A stretch of DNA of 64,000 bases from Bacillota bacterium (lineage in GTDB: Bacteria; Bacillota; Clostridia; Lachnospirales; Lachnospiraceae): positions 12,501-76,500 of the forward strand of contig JAEXNR010000046.1 of NCBI GenBank assembly GCA_023439505.1. The letters are read 5' to 3'. The notes beneath the pieces are model-generated. The model was given only the letters and a program-made list of their open reading frames with translations. It ran no database searches and was not told the DNA's origin. Of the stretch, positions 35,686 to 44,827 are shown piece after piece. A program made the translations under genes and the position numbers. The stretch's first letter is position 1. Each line of letters starts with the position of its first letter.

Positions 35686-36555
35686 ATGGATGTTAAGGAA
35701 AAATTGCGCAGATTATCTTTTTTGAAAAATCAAATGATGAAAGAAGGACCAGATAATATAAATGACGTTGAACCTACTGTTTGTCAAATTTTTAATGATG
35801 TTTTGGGTATTGGAAGTGAGTATACAAATAAGGCTAATAAAATACATGGAGGCTTCATAGTCCCATCGTCGGCTAAAGTAATGTATGGTCAGGCACCTGA
35901 GAGCCAGTATTATAAAGAAAAATTTGAAATGTACATGAAATTGATTTCACAAGCGGAGGCATATATTTCTGTAGACTCCTTTGAAACTTCTTTTATTGAT
36001 GCAGAACAAAAATCAAATGATATTTCTCAAACTCCTCACATTTTTCTATCGTATTGTTGGGATGATACCGATCGAGCAAACATAATTGATGTCTATTTAG
36101 GGGAAAGGGGAATAAAAGTTACTCGTGATATAAGAGGTGTTGATAACTGGCAAAGTTTAAAAGATTTTATGCAAACTATACGGGATAACGATTTTGCGGT
36201 ACTGCTTATTAGTGATGCATACTTGAAATCGACAAATTGTATGTATGAAGTTCTTGAGATTATGAAGGAGAAAAAATATCATACAAGGATTTTTCCGGCG
36301 GTTGTGGATTCTATAATTTATTCAACCGATAAGCAAGTAGAATACGTGCGTTATTGGGAAAATAGAGTGAAAATATTAAAAGGAAATTTGTCGTCGTTGG
36401 AGTACACAAATGGATTGGCACTAGGTCATGAATTGAAAAAAGCAGAAGATATTTCTCGCGCTATTGCAGAATTCTTGGTAACTGTATCGGATATGAAAAA
36501 TCCAGCGATAGACGATATTAATGAATCCATTTATGAGAAATTAAACAAACTGTAG
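35686..36555 (+). CDS. TIR-domain protein, candidate defence effector
   Basis: The 289-residue protein has an N-terminal helical region of unknown type (about 1-115) and a TIR domain (about 118-260). The TIR domain shows HIFLSYCWDD, the BB-loop region RDIRGVDNWQSL, and a conserved Glu at 188 in NCMYEVLEIM, the position of the catalytic Glu in NAD-cleaving bacterial TIRs. Such proteins commonly deplete NAD+ or make a nucleotide signal on infection. It follows the split nuclease gene by 110 bases and has its own GGAG seven bases before the ATG. The three genes probably formed one locus. Confidence 0.8.
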   Translation: MDVKEKLRRLSFLKNQMMKEGPDNINDVEPTVCQIFNDVLGIGSEYTNKANKIHGGFIVPSSAKVMYGQAPESQYYKEKFEMYMKLISQAEAYISVDSFETSFIDAEQKSNDISQTPHIFLSYCWDDTDRANIIDVYLGERGIKVTRDIRGVDNWQSLKDFMQTIRDNDFAVLLISDAYLKSTNCMYEVLEIMKEKKYHTRIFPAVVDSIIYSTDKQVEYVRYWENRVKILKGNLSSLEYTNGLALGHELKKAEDISRAIAEFLVTVSDMKNPAIDDINESIYEKLNKL

Positions 36556-36989
36556 TAGGATAACACTTTAGAAGGGGTAAAGCTTACCCCTCACCGTTAT
36601 GAATTCTGAAAAGTTATGTCATGTAGTATAAGAGAACTTTTGCTACATGTGGTGATGTGATGTCTGTTATATAAAGATTGTAAAACGAGAAGCGACACTC
36701 CCAGTTCTAGATTAAGTTATATCTATTAAATTAAATATCTATGCCAGGTGGTTGCATCCTGGCTTACAAAAAGATTGGTATAGCTGGATTAGTTGCAGGA
36801 TAACCAGTCCTTTTTATTTTCTAAGATTAAATAATCATATATCCTTAAGGAGTTGGCAGCTGATTGGAGGATTTATATCTAAATTTTTCTCTTACAAAGA
36901 AAGTCTGGAGTTACATCGGTAACCTGGGCTTATTTTTACAAAGGCAATTAACGTAGACAAATATTGTGTTGAATTATGTAAGAATAGTT

Positions 36990-37018
36990 TTGTAATTAGC
37001 TGGCATTTGTTTTATAAT
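36990..37018 (+). promoter_or_regulatory. Sigma-A-like promoter for a small transcript
   Basis: TTGTAA and a perfect TATAAT are separated by 17 bases. The first frame downstream is a 26-codon peptide, and a strong terminator closes the unit about 370 bases later. Confidence 0.5.
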
Positions 37019-37027
37019 GGAAGAAAA

Positions 37028-37108
37028 ATGGTTTTCACAGATTTTAAAATCAAAAAATGGCTTTCTGTATTGAGATATATTTTAAGCAGAATGAAAAATG
37101 CTATTTAA
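37028..37108 (+). CDS. Possible 26-residue basic peptide
   Basis: An ATG preceded by GGAAG starts a 26-codon frame. The peptide (MVFTDFKIKKWLSVLRYILS...) is basic and could form an amphipathic helix. Placement right after a good promoter is the only support; it may be chance. Confidence 0.25.
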   Translation: MVFTDFKIKKWLSVLRYILSRMKNAI

Positions 37109-37347
37109 CAGTAAGAAGAAATAGGAGCATGGCAAAATATACACAAATGAGGGGTGAGGGGTCTTGGTACATAGATTCTCCGGACGGAAAGAGGCCATTG
37201 AATTAGTAAAAGAATAGAAATCGGAAGAATTATTAAATTTAGCTTGCCAAGTGAGTAAAATCTTCTTATCATAATAGCGTGTATGTGCAATGCGTAAGGC
37301 ATGAAGATCCGTGTACATTGCATACCAATCCGGGACACGGGAGTGAT

Positions 37348-37390
37348 GAGAAGAAACAAACTGTGGTAGGGGCTGTTTCTTCTCTTTTTT
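37348..37390 (+). terminator. Intrinsic terminator
   Basis: GAGAAGAAAC at 37348-37357 pairs with GTTTCTTCTC at 37375-37384 and is followed by six T residues. Confidence 0.85.
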
Positions 37391-37423
37391 AGTTACAGAG
37401 ATACTATAAAAGAAATAGAGATT

Positions 37424-37711
37424 TTGGTCAAGATGGCAGGATATATAGAGGACTGGCCGTGGTTGGATATACCGGATTTTACGGAAGAATACGAGAAACT
37501 TAATCCGGAAGGGGCATACTTAGGAGTCTGTGTCCGGTATACAGAACGAAGGGACATGGATATCAGGATATATCCAGACGGAAAGATAATAGTAAGGGCA
37601 CCACTGGATGCTGATACTTTAGACATAGCTAAATTTATTCGGGAAGAAGAAAACTGGATCAGGAAATCATTTAGTGAACTTCAAAATGAGGCTGATAAAA
37701 ATGTGCAGTAA
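37424..37711 (+). pseudogene. Truncated YgjP-like metallopeptidase fragment
   Basis: The 95-codon frame contains VRYTERRDMDIRIYPDGKIIVRAPL followed by IREEENWI. This is the N-terminal pattern of YgjP-type (DUF45, M48-like) zinc peptidases, which normally run to about 230 residues with an HExxH motif. Here the frame stops before any HExxH, so it is probably a truncated remnant or a stand-alone N-terminal domain. The start is a TTG, with an in-frame ATG at 37433; neither has a clear ribosome site. It lies between the TIR gene and the HEPN gene. Confidence 0.45.
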
Positions 37712-37928
37712 AAACCACACAATGTAAGAACTCAATCAGAATAAATCAGATAGTAAAATGTCGTATTAGTGTTGCCGGAGACAATGAGAATTTGACGCAT
37801 GACAGTAGTTATGGCTTTATCAGAAAATTCTCCTCTATGCTTAGCCATTATATGAGATTTATATTAGACATCAAATAGTAAAATATTTGAATTTCCAAAA
37901 CCAAAGCAAAGAAATGTTGGGAGATGAT

Positions 37929-38684
37929 ATGGGGAACATGGATGCTAATCGTGTAAATTTGTTTGATTTTATTGGATTTCCAGACCGCCTAAAACGAAAT
38001 GAAGCACTACAAATTTGTGATATAAGTAAAATCCGGTTATTATCAGTAGAAGATAATCATTTACGCTTTTTTGATATTTTTTTCGAACAGTATAATGTAT
38101 GGAGTAATCATATCAATAATTTTAGTAGCCATTTATGGTTACATTTTTTGTTAATGTATCATCAGTATTCCCAAAACCCATTAAATATTATTGACATAGG
38201 TAAGTTCCAGTCACCTGAAGGTGCACACAAAATATTTTTTGATACATTTGCGGAAGATGTCGCACTATATTTGATTTCTTATTTTGATAAACATTTAGAA
38301 ATGTTTAATGACTTATATGATTTGAAACAATTATCTGGAAAGAAATCCAACCTCTCTCGGAGAAGAATAATTAATGAAATGGAAAATGTCGAAGTACTTA
38401 AAGAATTAGCCAAGGAATATCGGCGTGTTGAACAGTCAGGGCCATTCTGTCAAATTGTAACTATTCGTAATAATTTCGTACACAACAAATCGTTATCTTA
38501 CTATGGAATGGAAGTAACAAAAATGGAACATGGTGTATATGCAAGTGGCAACAGCAACGGTATTTCTACAAACTCAACATATAATTCAGTATGTGAATTA
38601 CTAAAAAGTTATGAGCAATTATGTACGCAGGTAAATGCTTTTATTAAAGTAAGAATAGAGATGTTCAAACAAGAAAGTATATAG
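37929..38684 (+). CDS. Cthe_2314-like HEPN-domain protein
   Basis: The 251-residue protein resembles the Cthe_2314-type HEPN family. Its helical bundle ends with R180-x4-H185 (TIRNNFVHNKSL), then the family segment YASGNSNGISTNSTYNS and a final helix (SYEQLCTQVNAFIKVRIEM). HEPN domains with RX4-6H often cut RNA. It stands 254 bases before the type I restriction operon in the same direction. The ATG at 37929 is preferred because GGGAG lies five bases upstream; the frame is open from a TTG at 37887. It may be a defence effector, but its target is unknown. Confidence 0.7.
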   Translation: MGNMDANRVNLFDFIGFPDRLKRNEALQICDISKIRLLSVEDNHLRFFDIFFEQYNVWSNHINNFSSHLWLHFLLMYHQYSQNPLNIIDIGKFQSPEGAHKIFFDTFAEDVALYLISYFDKHLEMFNDLYDLKQLSGKKSNLSRRRIINEMENVEVLKELAKEYRRVEQSGPFCQIVTIRNNFVHNKSLSYYGMEVTKMEHGVYASGNSNGISTNSTYNSVCELLKSYEQLCTQVNAFIKVRIEMFKQESI

Positions 38685-38938
38685 TTGTATAAGTAAAATT
38701 ATAACGCTTACAATTAAAACTTTATCACTATACATACAGAAAAAGGTACATTCTTTCATAAAATCTTGTAAATGGATAGAAAAAATGTAGAATGATAGTA
38801 ATATAAAATAATTAGGTTTGGTGAGATTATGCGAATTTTACCGCTTCAAAATAGATGGTTAAGCTGAAGCGCTTCCGGTAGCACCCTTAAATTAAGAAAA
38901 AAGAGCTACTAATAAAAATTTATGAAGGTGACATTAAT
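38685..38938. promoter_or_regulatory. Leader region of the hsd operon with hairpin
   Basis: A hairpin CGCTTCA at 38842-38848 pairs with TGAAGCG at 38865-38871, extended by TACCG/CGGTA outside a bulge. It lies 70 bases before hsdR and has no T run. A TATA-rich segment near 38800 could hold the promoter; no clear -35 was seen. Confidence 0.35.
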
Positions 38939-41737
38939 ATGGCTAAGACTGAAGCAGAAACAAGAAAGGAACTAATTGATTCAAAACTCTTTGCAGCGGG
39001 TTGGGACGTAAATAACCATACTCAAGTTTTGCAAGAGTTTGATATTTCTGTGCCCTTACCAGATGGAGTAGCAGAGGCCCGAACCCCTTATCAATGTCAT
39101 CAATACAGTGATTATGTTCTGTTGGGAAGAGATGGGAAACCGTTGGCTGTTGTAGAAGCTAAAAAGAGTTCCAAAGACGCTGCAATCGGCCGTGAACAGG
39201 CAAAACAGTATTGTAACAACATTCAAAAACAATTTGGAGGTATGCTTCCTTTCTGTTTTTATACTAACGGCCTTGAAATATACTTCTGGGACATAGGTAA
39301 TTACCCGCCACGAAAAGTAGTAGGTTTTCCAACCAGAGATGATTTAGAACGATTCCAATATATTAGAGAAAGTAGAAAAGAGCTTGTTGATGAGCTCATA
39401 AACACTGACATTGCAGGAAGAGATTATCAAATTCGTGCAATACGTGCAGTGATGGAGGGAATTGAAAAGAAGCAACGAAGCTTCCTTCTGGTGATGGCCA
39501 CGGGTACCGGGAAAACAAGAACCTGCATTGCACTTGTTGATGCGCTCATGCGTGCAGGTCATGCAGAACGTGTATTATTTCTGGTAGATCGAATTGCTTT
39601 AAGAGAACAGGGATTATATGCTTTCAAAGAACATTTGCCAAATGAACCTCGCTGGCCTAAGGTAGGTGAAAAGCTCATTGCCAAAGATCGCCGTATATAT
39701 ATTTCAACCTATCCCACCATGCTCAATATTATTAGAGAAGAAGGCAACAATATTTCTCCGCATTTCTTCGATTTGATTGTGATTGATGAAAGTCATCGCT
39801 CCATATATAACACTTATAGTGAAGTGCTTAATTACTTCAAGGCCATAAGTCTTGGACTTACAGCAACTCCGACAGATATCATTGATCACAACACTTTTAA
39901 ACTATTTAACTGTGATGATGGCATCCCGACATTTGCTTATACTTATGAAGAGGCAGTTAATAACATTCCCCCCTATTTGTGCAATTTTCAAGTGATGAAA
40001 ATACATACAAGGTTTCAGGAGGAAGGAATCAGCAAGCGAACAATATCTCTGGAAGACCAAAAACGATTAATCCTTGAAGGAAAAGAGATTGAAGAGATCA
40101 ATTTTCAAGGCACTGAGCTGGAGAACACAGTTATCAATAAGGGGACCAATGCGCTTATTGTCAAAGAGTTCATGGAAGAGTCGATTAAAGACGCCAACGG
40201 TGTTTTGCCCGGTAAAACGATATTCTTCTGTTCTTCCATGTCGCATGCAAGACGACTCGAGCAAATATTTGATTCCCTTTACCCTGAATACAATGGCGAA
40301 CTGGCTAAGGTGCTTGTTTCAGACGATCCACGGGTTTATGGAAAGGGTGGGCTGTTAGATCAGTTTACCAATAATGATATGCCTCGCATAGCCCTCAGTG
40401 TTGACATGCTAGATACGGGAATCGATATTAGGGAATTGGTCAATCTTGTTTTTGCTAAGCCGGTCTATTCTTATACCAAGTTTTGGCAGATGATTGGCCG
40501 TGGCACGCGACTTTTAGAATCAAATAAAATTAAGCCTTGGTGTACAGAAAAAGACAGGTTCCTAATCCTAGATTGCTGGGACAACTTTGATTATTTTAAA
40601 CTCAGTCCTAAAGGCAAAGAAGTGACTTCTCAAATTCCGCTCCCAGTGCGTTTTTTCGGCATCCGGCTTGATAAAATCGAAAAAGCAATTGATATGCAAA
40701 ATGAAACTATTGCACAAAAGGAGATTAATAAGCTTCGAAAACAGATTCAGGAACTCCCACAAAACTCGGTGGTTATACTGGAGGCAGCCATAGTCTTACA
40801 AAAGATTGAGGACGACAATTTCTGGACAAAATTGACTCATGAAAAGATAGAATTCTTACGGGATAATATAAAACCGCTCTTCAGAACGATATCACAAACA
40901 GATTTTAAGTCCATGCGATTCCAGAAAGATCTGCTTGAAACATCATTGGCGAAATTGGCTGAAGAATTAGACAAATTTGAAATACTTAAAGATAATATTG
41001 TTGAGGTGATTGGTGAACTTCCGCTATCAATCAATACGATTGCCAGGGAAAAGGCTATTATTAAGCTCGCTCAAACAAATAATTACTGGGCAATGGCAAC
41101 AGACGAAACATTCGATGAACTTGCAGAAAGATTATCTCCACTTATGAAATACCGGGATAGTGATGTTAAACCACATGGGCCTGCACAGTTTGATTTTACC
41201 GATTTTCTAAACACTAAAGAAATGGTAGAGTTCGGGCTGGAACATTCAACAGTGAGTGTATCGAAGTACCGTGAAATGGTTGAAGAACTCATCATGGAAC
41301 TGACAAAAAGTAATCCTATTTTGCATAAAATCAAAGAGGGAAAAGAGATTAGTGATGATGAGGCACAAGAGCTTGCCAAGCTGCTGCACGATGAGCACCC
41401 ACATATCACTGAAGATTTGCTGAGAAATGTGTATAAAAATCGAAAAGCAAAGTTCATTCAGTTTATTAGACATATTCTAGGTCTTGAAGTTCTGGAAAGT
41501 TACCCTGAAACGGTCACCAGAGCCTTTGAGCAGTTTATCCAAGACCATACGAATCTAAGCACGAAGCAACTGGATTTTTTAAATCTGCTTAAAGCGTTTG
41601 TTTTAGAAAAAGAAACTGTGCATAAACGGGACCTTATAGAATCTCCCTTTACGGTATTACATCCCCAGGGAATCCGTGGCTTGTTTACCCCTGCGGAAAT
41701 CAATGAAATCCTAGAATTAACAAAGAAGGTGGCATAA
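38939..41737 (+). CDS. hsdR: Type I restriction enzyme R subunit (helicase-nuclease)
   Basis: HsdR translocates and cuts unmodified DNA in the HsdR2M2S1 complex. The 932-residue protein has an N-terminal nuclease core with D58 and E73-A-K75 (PD-(D/E)XK) and Walker A ATGTGKT at 187-193. The DEAH-box variant DESH is at 283-286, helicase motif VI contains QMIGRGTR, and a C-terminal EcoEI-like domain binds HsdM. Length fits the EcoEI-type (type IB-like) family. No stop or frameshift is seen. It is the first gene of a five-gene operon; hsdM begins one base after its stop. Confidence 0.95.
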   Translation: MAKTEAETRKELIDSKLFAAGWDVNNHTQVLQEFDISVPLPDGVAEARTPYQCHQYSDYVLLGRDGKPLAVVEAKKSSKDAAIGREQAKQYCNNIQKQFGGMLPFCFYTNGLEIYFWDIGNYPPRKVVGFPTRDDLERFQYIRESRKELVDELINTDIAGRDYQIRAIRAVMEGIEKKQRSFLLVMATGTGKTRTCIALVDALMRAGHAERVLFLVDRIALREQGLYAFKEHLPNEPRWPKVGEKLIAKDRRIYISTYPTMLNIIREEGNNISPHFFDLIVIDESHRSIYNTYSEVLNYFKAISLGLTATPTDIIDHNTFKLFNCDDGIPTFAYTYEEAVNNIPPYLCNFQVMKIHTRFQEEGISKRTISLEDQKRLILEGKEIEEINFQGTELENTVINKGTNALIVKEFMEESIKDANGVLPGKTIFFCSSMSHARRLEQIFDSLYPEYNGELAKVLVSDDPRVYGKGGLLDQFTNNDMPRIALSVDMLDTGIDIRELVNLVFAKPVYSYTKFWQMIGRGTRLLESNKIKPWCTEKDRFLILDCWDNFDYFKLSPKGKEVTSQIPLPVRFFGIRLDKIEKAIDMQNETIAQKEINKLRKQIQELPQNSVVILEAAIVLQKIEDDNFWTKLTHEKIEFLRDNIKPLFRTISQTDFKSMRFQKDLLETSLAKLAEELDKFEILKDNIVEVIGELPLSINTIAREKAIIKLAQTNNYWAMATDETFDELAERLSPLMKYRDSDVKPHGPAQFDFTDFLNTKEMVEFGLEHSTVSVSKYREMVEELIMELTKSNPILHKIKEGKEISDDEAQELAKLLHDEHPHITEDLLRNVYKNRKAKFIQFIRHILGLEVLESYPETVTRAFEQFIQDHTNLSTKQLDFLNLLKAFVLEKETVHKRDLIESPFTVLHPQGIRGLFTPAEINEILELTKKVA

Positions 41738-41738
41738 T

Positions 41739-43370
41739 ATGTTACAGAATAATGCAGTACTCAAAAGTAAGATTAATCAACTATGGGACAAATTTTGGAG
41801 CGGCGGTATATCTAATCCTCTTACAGCTATTGAGCAAATTACATACCTGCTCTTTATAAAACGGCTGGATGATCTTGATCTTAAAAGAAAAGCGGATGCA
41901 GAATTTACTGGGGAAACTTACACTTCTAAATTTAGTGGATATTGGATACCGCCAGAGCATGTTTTTAAGCTTGATGAGAAAATTTCAAAAGAAGAAGCTG
42001 AAAAGATCAAAGAAGAAAAGGAAAAACCATTCAGAGTAGATAAGCAGACTCTTCGCTGGAGTCATTTCAAACGAATGTCGGCAGAAGATATGCTTAATCA
42101 TGTGCAGATGAAAGTATTTCCTTTCTTGAAATCACTCAATGGGGATGAATCATCCTTTACCCATCATATGAAGAATGCGGTCTTTATTATCCCGAAGCCT
42201 GCATTGTTGGTAGAAGCAATGTCTACCATTGAAGAGATATTTTCGGAGATTGAGAAAGATGCCATCGAGGGAGGACAAGCGTTTCAGGACATTCAGGGGG
42301 ATGTATATGAAATGCTCCTTTCTGAGATCGCCTCAGCCGGAAAAAATGGACAATTCAGAACACCACGACATATCATCAAACTTATTGCCGAACTGGTGGA
42401 ACCACAATTAGGTAATAGAATTGCTGATCCTGCATGCGGAACCGGTGGTTTTCTTCTCGGAGCGTATCAATATTTGGTGACTCAGCTTGATAAAAATAAG
42501 AAAGATCTCAAACCTGACGAAGATGGTTTCATTCGTAATTCGGTGAGCGGGCTTTTAACTAGAGAAGTGAGTGATATTCTTAACGACAGCTTGTATGGTT
42601 ATGATATTGATGTTACTATGGTGCGTTTGGGTCTGATGAATCTGATGATGCATGGTGTAGATACTCCGCACATAGATTACAAAGACACCTTGAGCAAAGG
42701 ATCTACAGAGTCAAACCAATATCATATTATTATGGCTAATCCACCCTTTACAGGCAGTATTGACAAAGGGGATATAAACGAAGCACTCAAATTAGGGACT
42801 ACTAAAACCGAACTTCTCTTTGTTGAGAATATTTATAATCTACTTAAAATGGGCGGAACTGCAGGTGTGATAGTGCCACAAGGGGTTCTATTTGGTAGCG
42901 GTAATGCATTTGTTGAAGCTAGAAAAATACTCATTGAAAAATGTGAACTCAAAGCAGTTATTACGATGCCAAGCGGAGTATTTAAACCCTACGCTGGAGT
43001 TAGTACTGCCATTTTGATCTTTACAAAGGGTGGCGAAACCCAGAACGTATGGTTCTATGATATGCAAAGCGATGGTTACAGCTTGGACGACAAACGGACA
43101 AAACTTGAAGGCTACGGGGATTTACAGGATATTGTAATGCAGTATCAGAAGAGGGATCAGATTAAAGAAAGTGACCGCAAGGATAAGTTTTTTCTTGTAC
43201 CTAAGAATGAAATTGTAGCAGAAAAATATGATCTTTCCATAAGTAAATACAAAGAAGATATATTTGAAGAGGTTGTGTATGAGAAGCCTGGCGTGATTCT
43301 ATCCAAGCTCAAGAATATTGAGAGTGAGATTAATATGGGGTTGACTGAACTTGAGGTGATGTTGGGATGA
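41739..43370 (+). CDS. hsdM: Type I restriction-modification M subunit (N6-adenine methyltransferase)
   Basis: HsdM methylates adenine in the recognition site using SAM. The 543-residue protein has an N-terminal HsdM helical domain (LWDKFWSGGISNPLTAIEQITYLLF), the SAM-binding motif DPACGTGGF at 230-238, and the catalytic NPPF at 334-337. Its ATG follows the hsdR stop by one base with AAGGTGG inside hsdR. Its TGA overlaps the ATG of hsdS. Length is typical. The methylase is presumably essential while hsdR is active. Confidence 0.96.
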   Translation: MLQNNAVLKSKINQLWDKFWSGGISNPLTAIEQITYLLFIKRLDDLDLKRKADAEFTGETYTSKFSGYWIPPEHVFKLDEKISKEEAEKIKEEKEKPFRVDKQTLRWSHFKRMSAEDMLNHVQMKVFPFLKSLNGDESSFTHHMKNAVFIIPKPALLVEAMSTIEEIFSEIEKDAIEGGQAFQDIQGDVYEMLLSEIASAGKNGQFRTPRHIIKLIAELVEPQLGNRIADPACGTGGFLLGAYQYLVTQLDKNKKDLKPDEDGFIRNSVSGLLTREVSDILNDSLYGYDIDVTMVRLGLMNLMMHGVDTPHIDYKDTLSKGSTESNQYHIIMANPPFTGSIDKGDINEALKLGTTKTELLFVENIYNLLKMGGTAGVIVPQGVLFGSGNAFVEARKILIEKCELKAVITMPSGVFKPYAGVSTAILIFTKGGETQNVWFYDMQSDGYSLDDKRTKLEGYGDLQDIVMQYQKRDQIKESDRKDKFFLVPKNEIVAEKYDLSISKYKEDIFEEVVYEKPGVILSKLKNIESEINMGLTELEVMLG

Positions 43371-44827
43371 ATTATGAACTCCTTGGTAATATTATAGATG
43401 TTTCAAAGGGTAAAAAACACAAAACTGTAGCATCTCCCAGTTTAAATGCGAAGAGAATTATTGGAATTAATGACCTTAGAAATGATAATACAATTGTTTT
43501 TACAGATGATACTAATGGGATTGAAGCTTGCGAGAAAGACATTCTTATTGCTTGGGACGGGGCAAACGCAGGCACTATTGGGTACGGTAAAAAGGGATTT
43601 ATAGGAAGCACAATATCGAGATTGCGTATAAAAAACCGCAAAGAATATAGTGAAATCTTCCTTGGGAAACTGCTACAGTCTAAATTTGAATATCTCAGAG
43701 CGACAGCCACAGGGGCAACAATTCCGCATATAAATCGTGCAGCTTTAGACCTTATTAAAGTTCCACATTTCGATCTGCCCCACCAAATCCGTATTGCAGC
43801 TGTTCTCACCCGGTTGGAAGCTCTGATTGTAAAACGCAAAGAGAGTATAGAGGCTTTGGATGAACTCTTGAAGAGTACTTTTGTAGAGATGTTTTTGGAC
43901 GCATCAATTAATGAAAATGAATTTGCAATATCTCCATTGTCAGCGTTCATCATTCACTTAACGAGTGGAGGACGCGGATGGTCCCAATATTATGCAAGTT
44001 CCGGGGATAGATTTATTCGGTCATTGGATGTGCAAATGAACAAAATAACAAAAGAAGATGTTGTTTATGTAAATCCTCCCAAAGGAAAAGAGTCTGATAG
44101 GACAAGGGTCAGTGCCGGGGATGTTTTATTGACAATTACAGGCTCGTGCATAGGAAGAGTCGCTTATGTCCCAGATAACTTTGGGGTTGCTTATGTTAGT
44201 CAACATGTTGCAATAATTCGTACTCAAGGGATAAATCCGGTATATTTATCATTTTACTTATCTATGCCTAATTTTGGACAAAAACTTATAAGAAAACAGC
44301 AATACGGACAAACAAAGCCAGGTTTGAATTTAAAGCAAATAGAGTCGTTTCCAATCTTAGATGCTCCACATACATTGCAAGATAAATTCGCCACTATTGT
44401 CAAGAAAATCGAATGTCTTAAATCAATATACGAACAAGACCTTACTGAACTGGAAAACCTCTATGGTTCCCTAAGTCAGCGTGCATTTAAAGGAGAATTG
44501 GATTTGAGTAAAGTTCCTATGGAAAAAGAAAAAGAAATTAAAGAGCATCATGGAGAAATTGAATTTACACCACCAATGGATAATAAACTATCTGCATTAA
44601 AATTATACTCAGAAGCTGAATTGAAAAAAGTTATTCAATCCCTGAAAGGGGAGCCTTTTAGTTTTGACTCACTCATGACTGTGATTGAAAAGGCTTCATT
44701 TGAGATGATGCCAGAATATGAAGAAGTAAAAAAGCAAATATATAAAATGCTCGAAGGTGCAAATCCATTTTTGTCACAAACTTTTGACAAGGTTAAACGA
44801 GAGATAGTGTTGAGGGTTAATCCATGA
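43367..44827 (+). CDS. hsdS: Type I specificity subunit HsdS with extra C-terminal domain
   Basis: HsdS recognises the bipartite DNA target. Two target-recognition halves are visible, each ending with a coiled spacer: LPHQIRIAAVLTRLEALI near residue 138 and LQDKFATIVKKIECLKSIYEQDLTELENLYGSLSQRAFKGEL near 341. After the second spacer an extra domain of about 100 residues follows (DNKLSALKLYSEAELKKVIQSL to the end), not part of a basic HsdS. It may contact the next gene product. The start overlaps hsdM (ATGA) and the stop overlaps the AAA gene (ATGA). Confidence 0.92.
   Translation: MNYELLGNIIDVSKGKKHKTVASPSLNAKRIIGINDLRNDNTIVFTDDTNGIEACEKDILIAWDGANAGTIGYGKKGFIGSTISRLRIKNRKEYSEIFLGKLLQSKFEYLRATATGATIPHINRAALDLIKVPHFDLPHQIRIAAVLTRLEALIVKRKESIEALDELLKSTFVEMFLDASINENEFAISPLSAFIIHLTSGGRGWSQYYASSGDRFIRSLDVQMNKITKEDVVYVNPPKGKESDRTRVSAGDVLLTITGSCIGRVAYVPDNFGVAYVSQHVAIIRTQGINPVYLSFYLSMPNFGQKLIRKQQYGQTKPGLNLKQIESFPILDAPHTLQDKFATIVKKIECLKSIYEQDLTELENLYGSLSQRAFKGELDLSKVPMEKEKEIKEHHGEIEFTPPMDNKLSALKLYSEAELKKVIQSLKGEPFSFDSLMTVIEKASFEMMPEYEEVKKQIYKMLEGANPFLSQTFDKVKREIVLRVNP

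Larger units (their letters stand above)
36556..37423. other. Intergenic stretch with hairpins and peptide-sized frames
   Basis: No large gene is seen. It holds the hairpin AGGGGTAA/TTACCCCT at 36573-36591 (no T run) and a promoter TTGTAA at 36990-36995, 17 bases, TATAAT at 37013-37018. A 26-codon frame (37028-37108) and a 25-codon frame at 37129-37206 (MAKYTQMRGEGSWYIDSPDG) follow, then a terminator at 37348-37390. It could be a small transcript or a decayed gene. Confidence 0.45.

Noticed and set aside
43372..43953. 193-codon frame on the minus strand
   Set aside because: Fully antisense to the well-supported hsdS gene, with no ribosome site and Ser/Arg-rich random composition.
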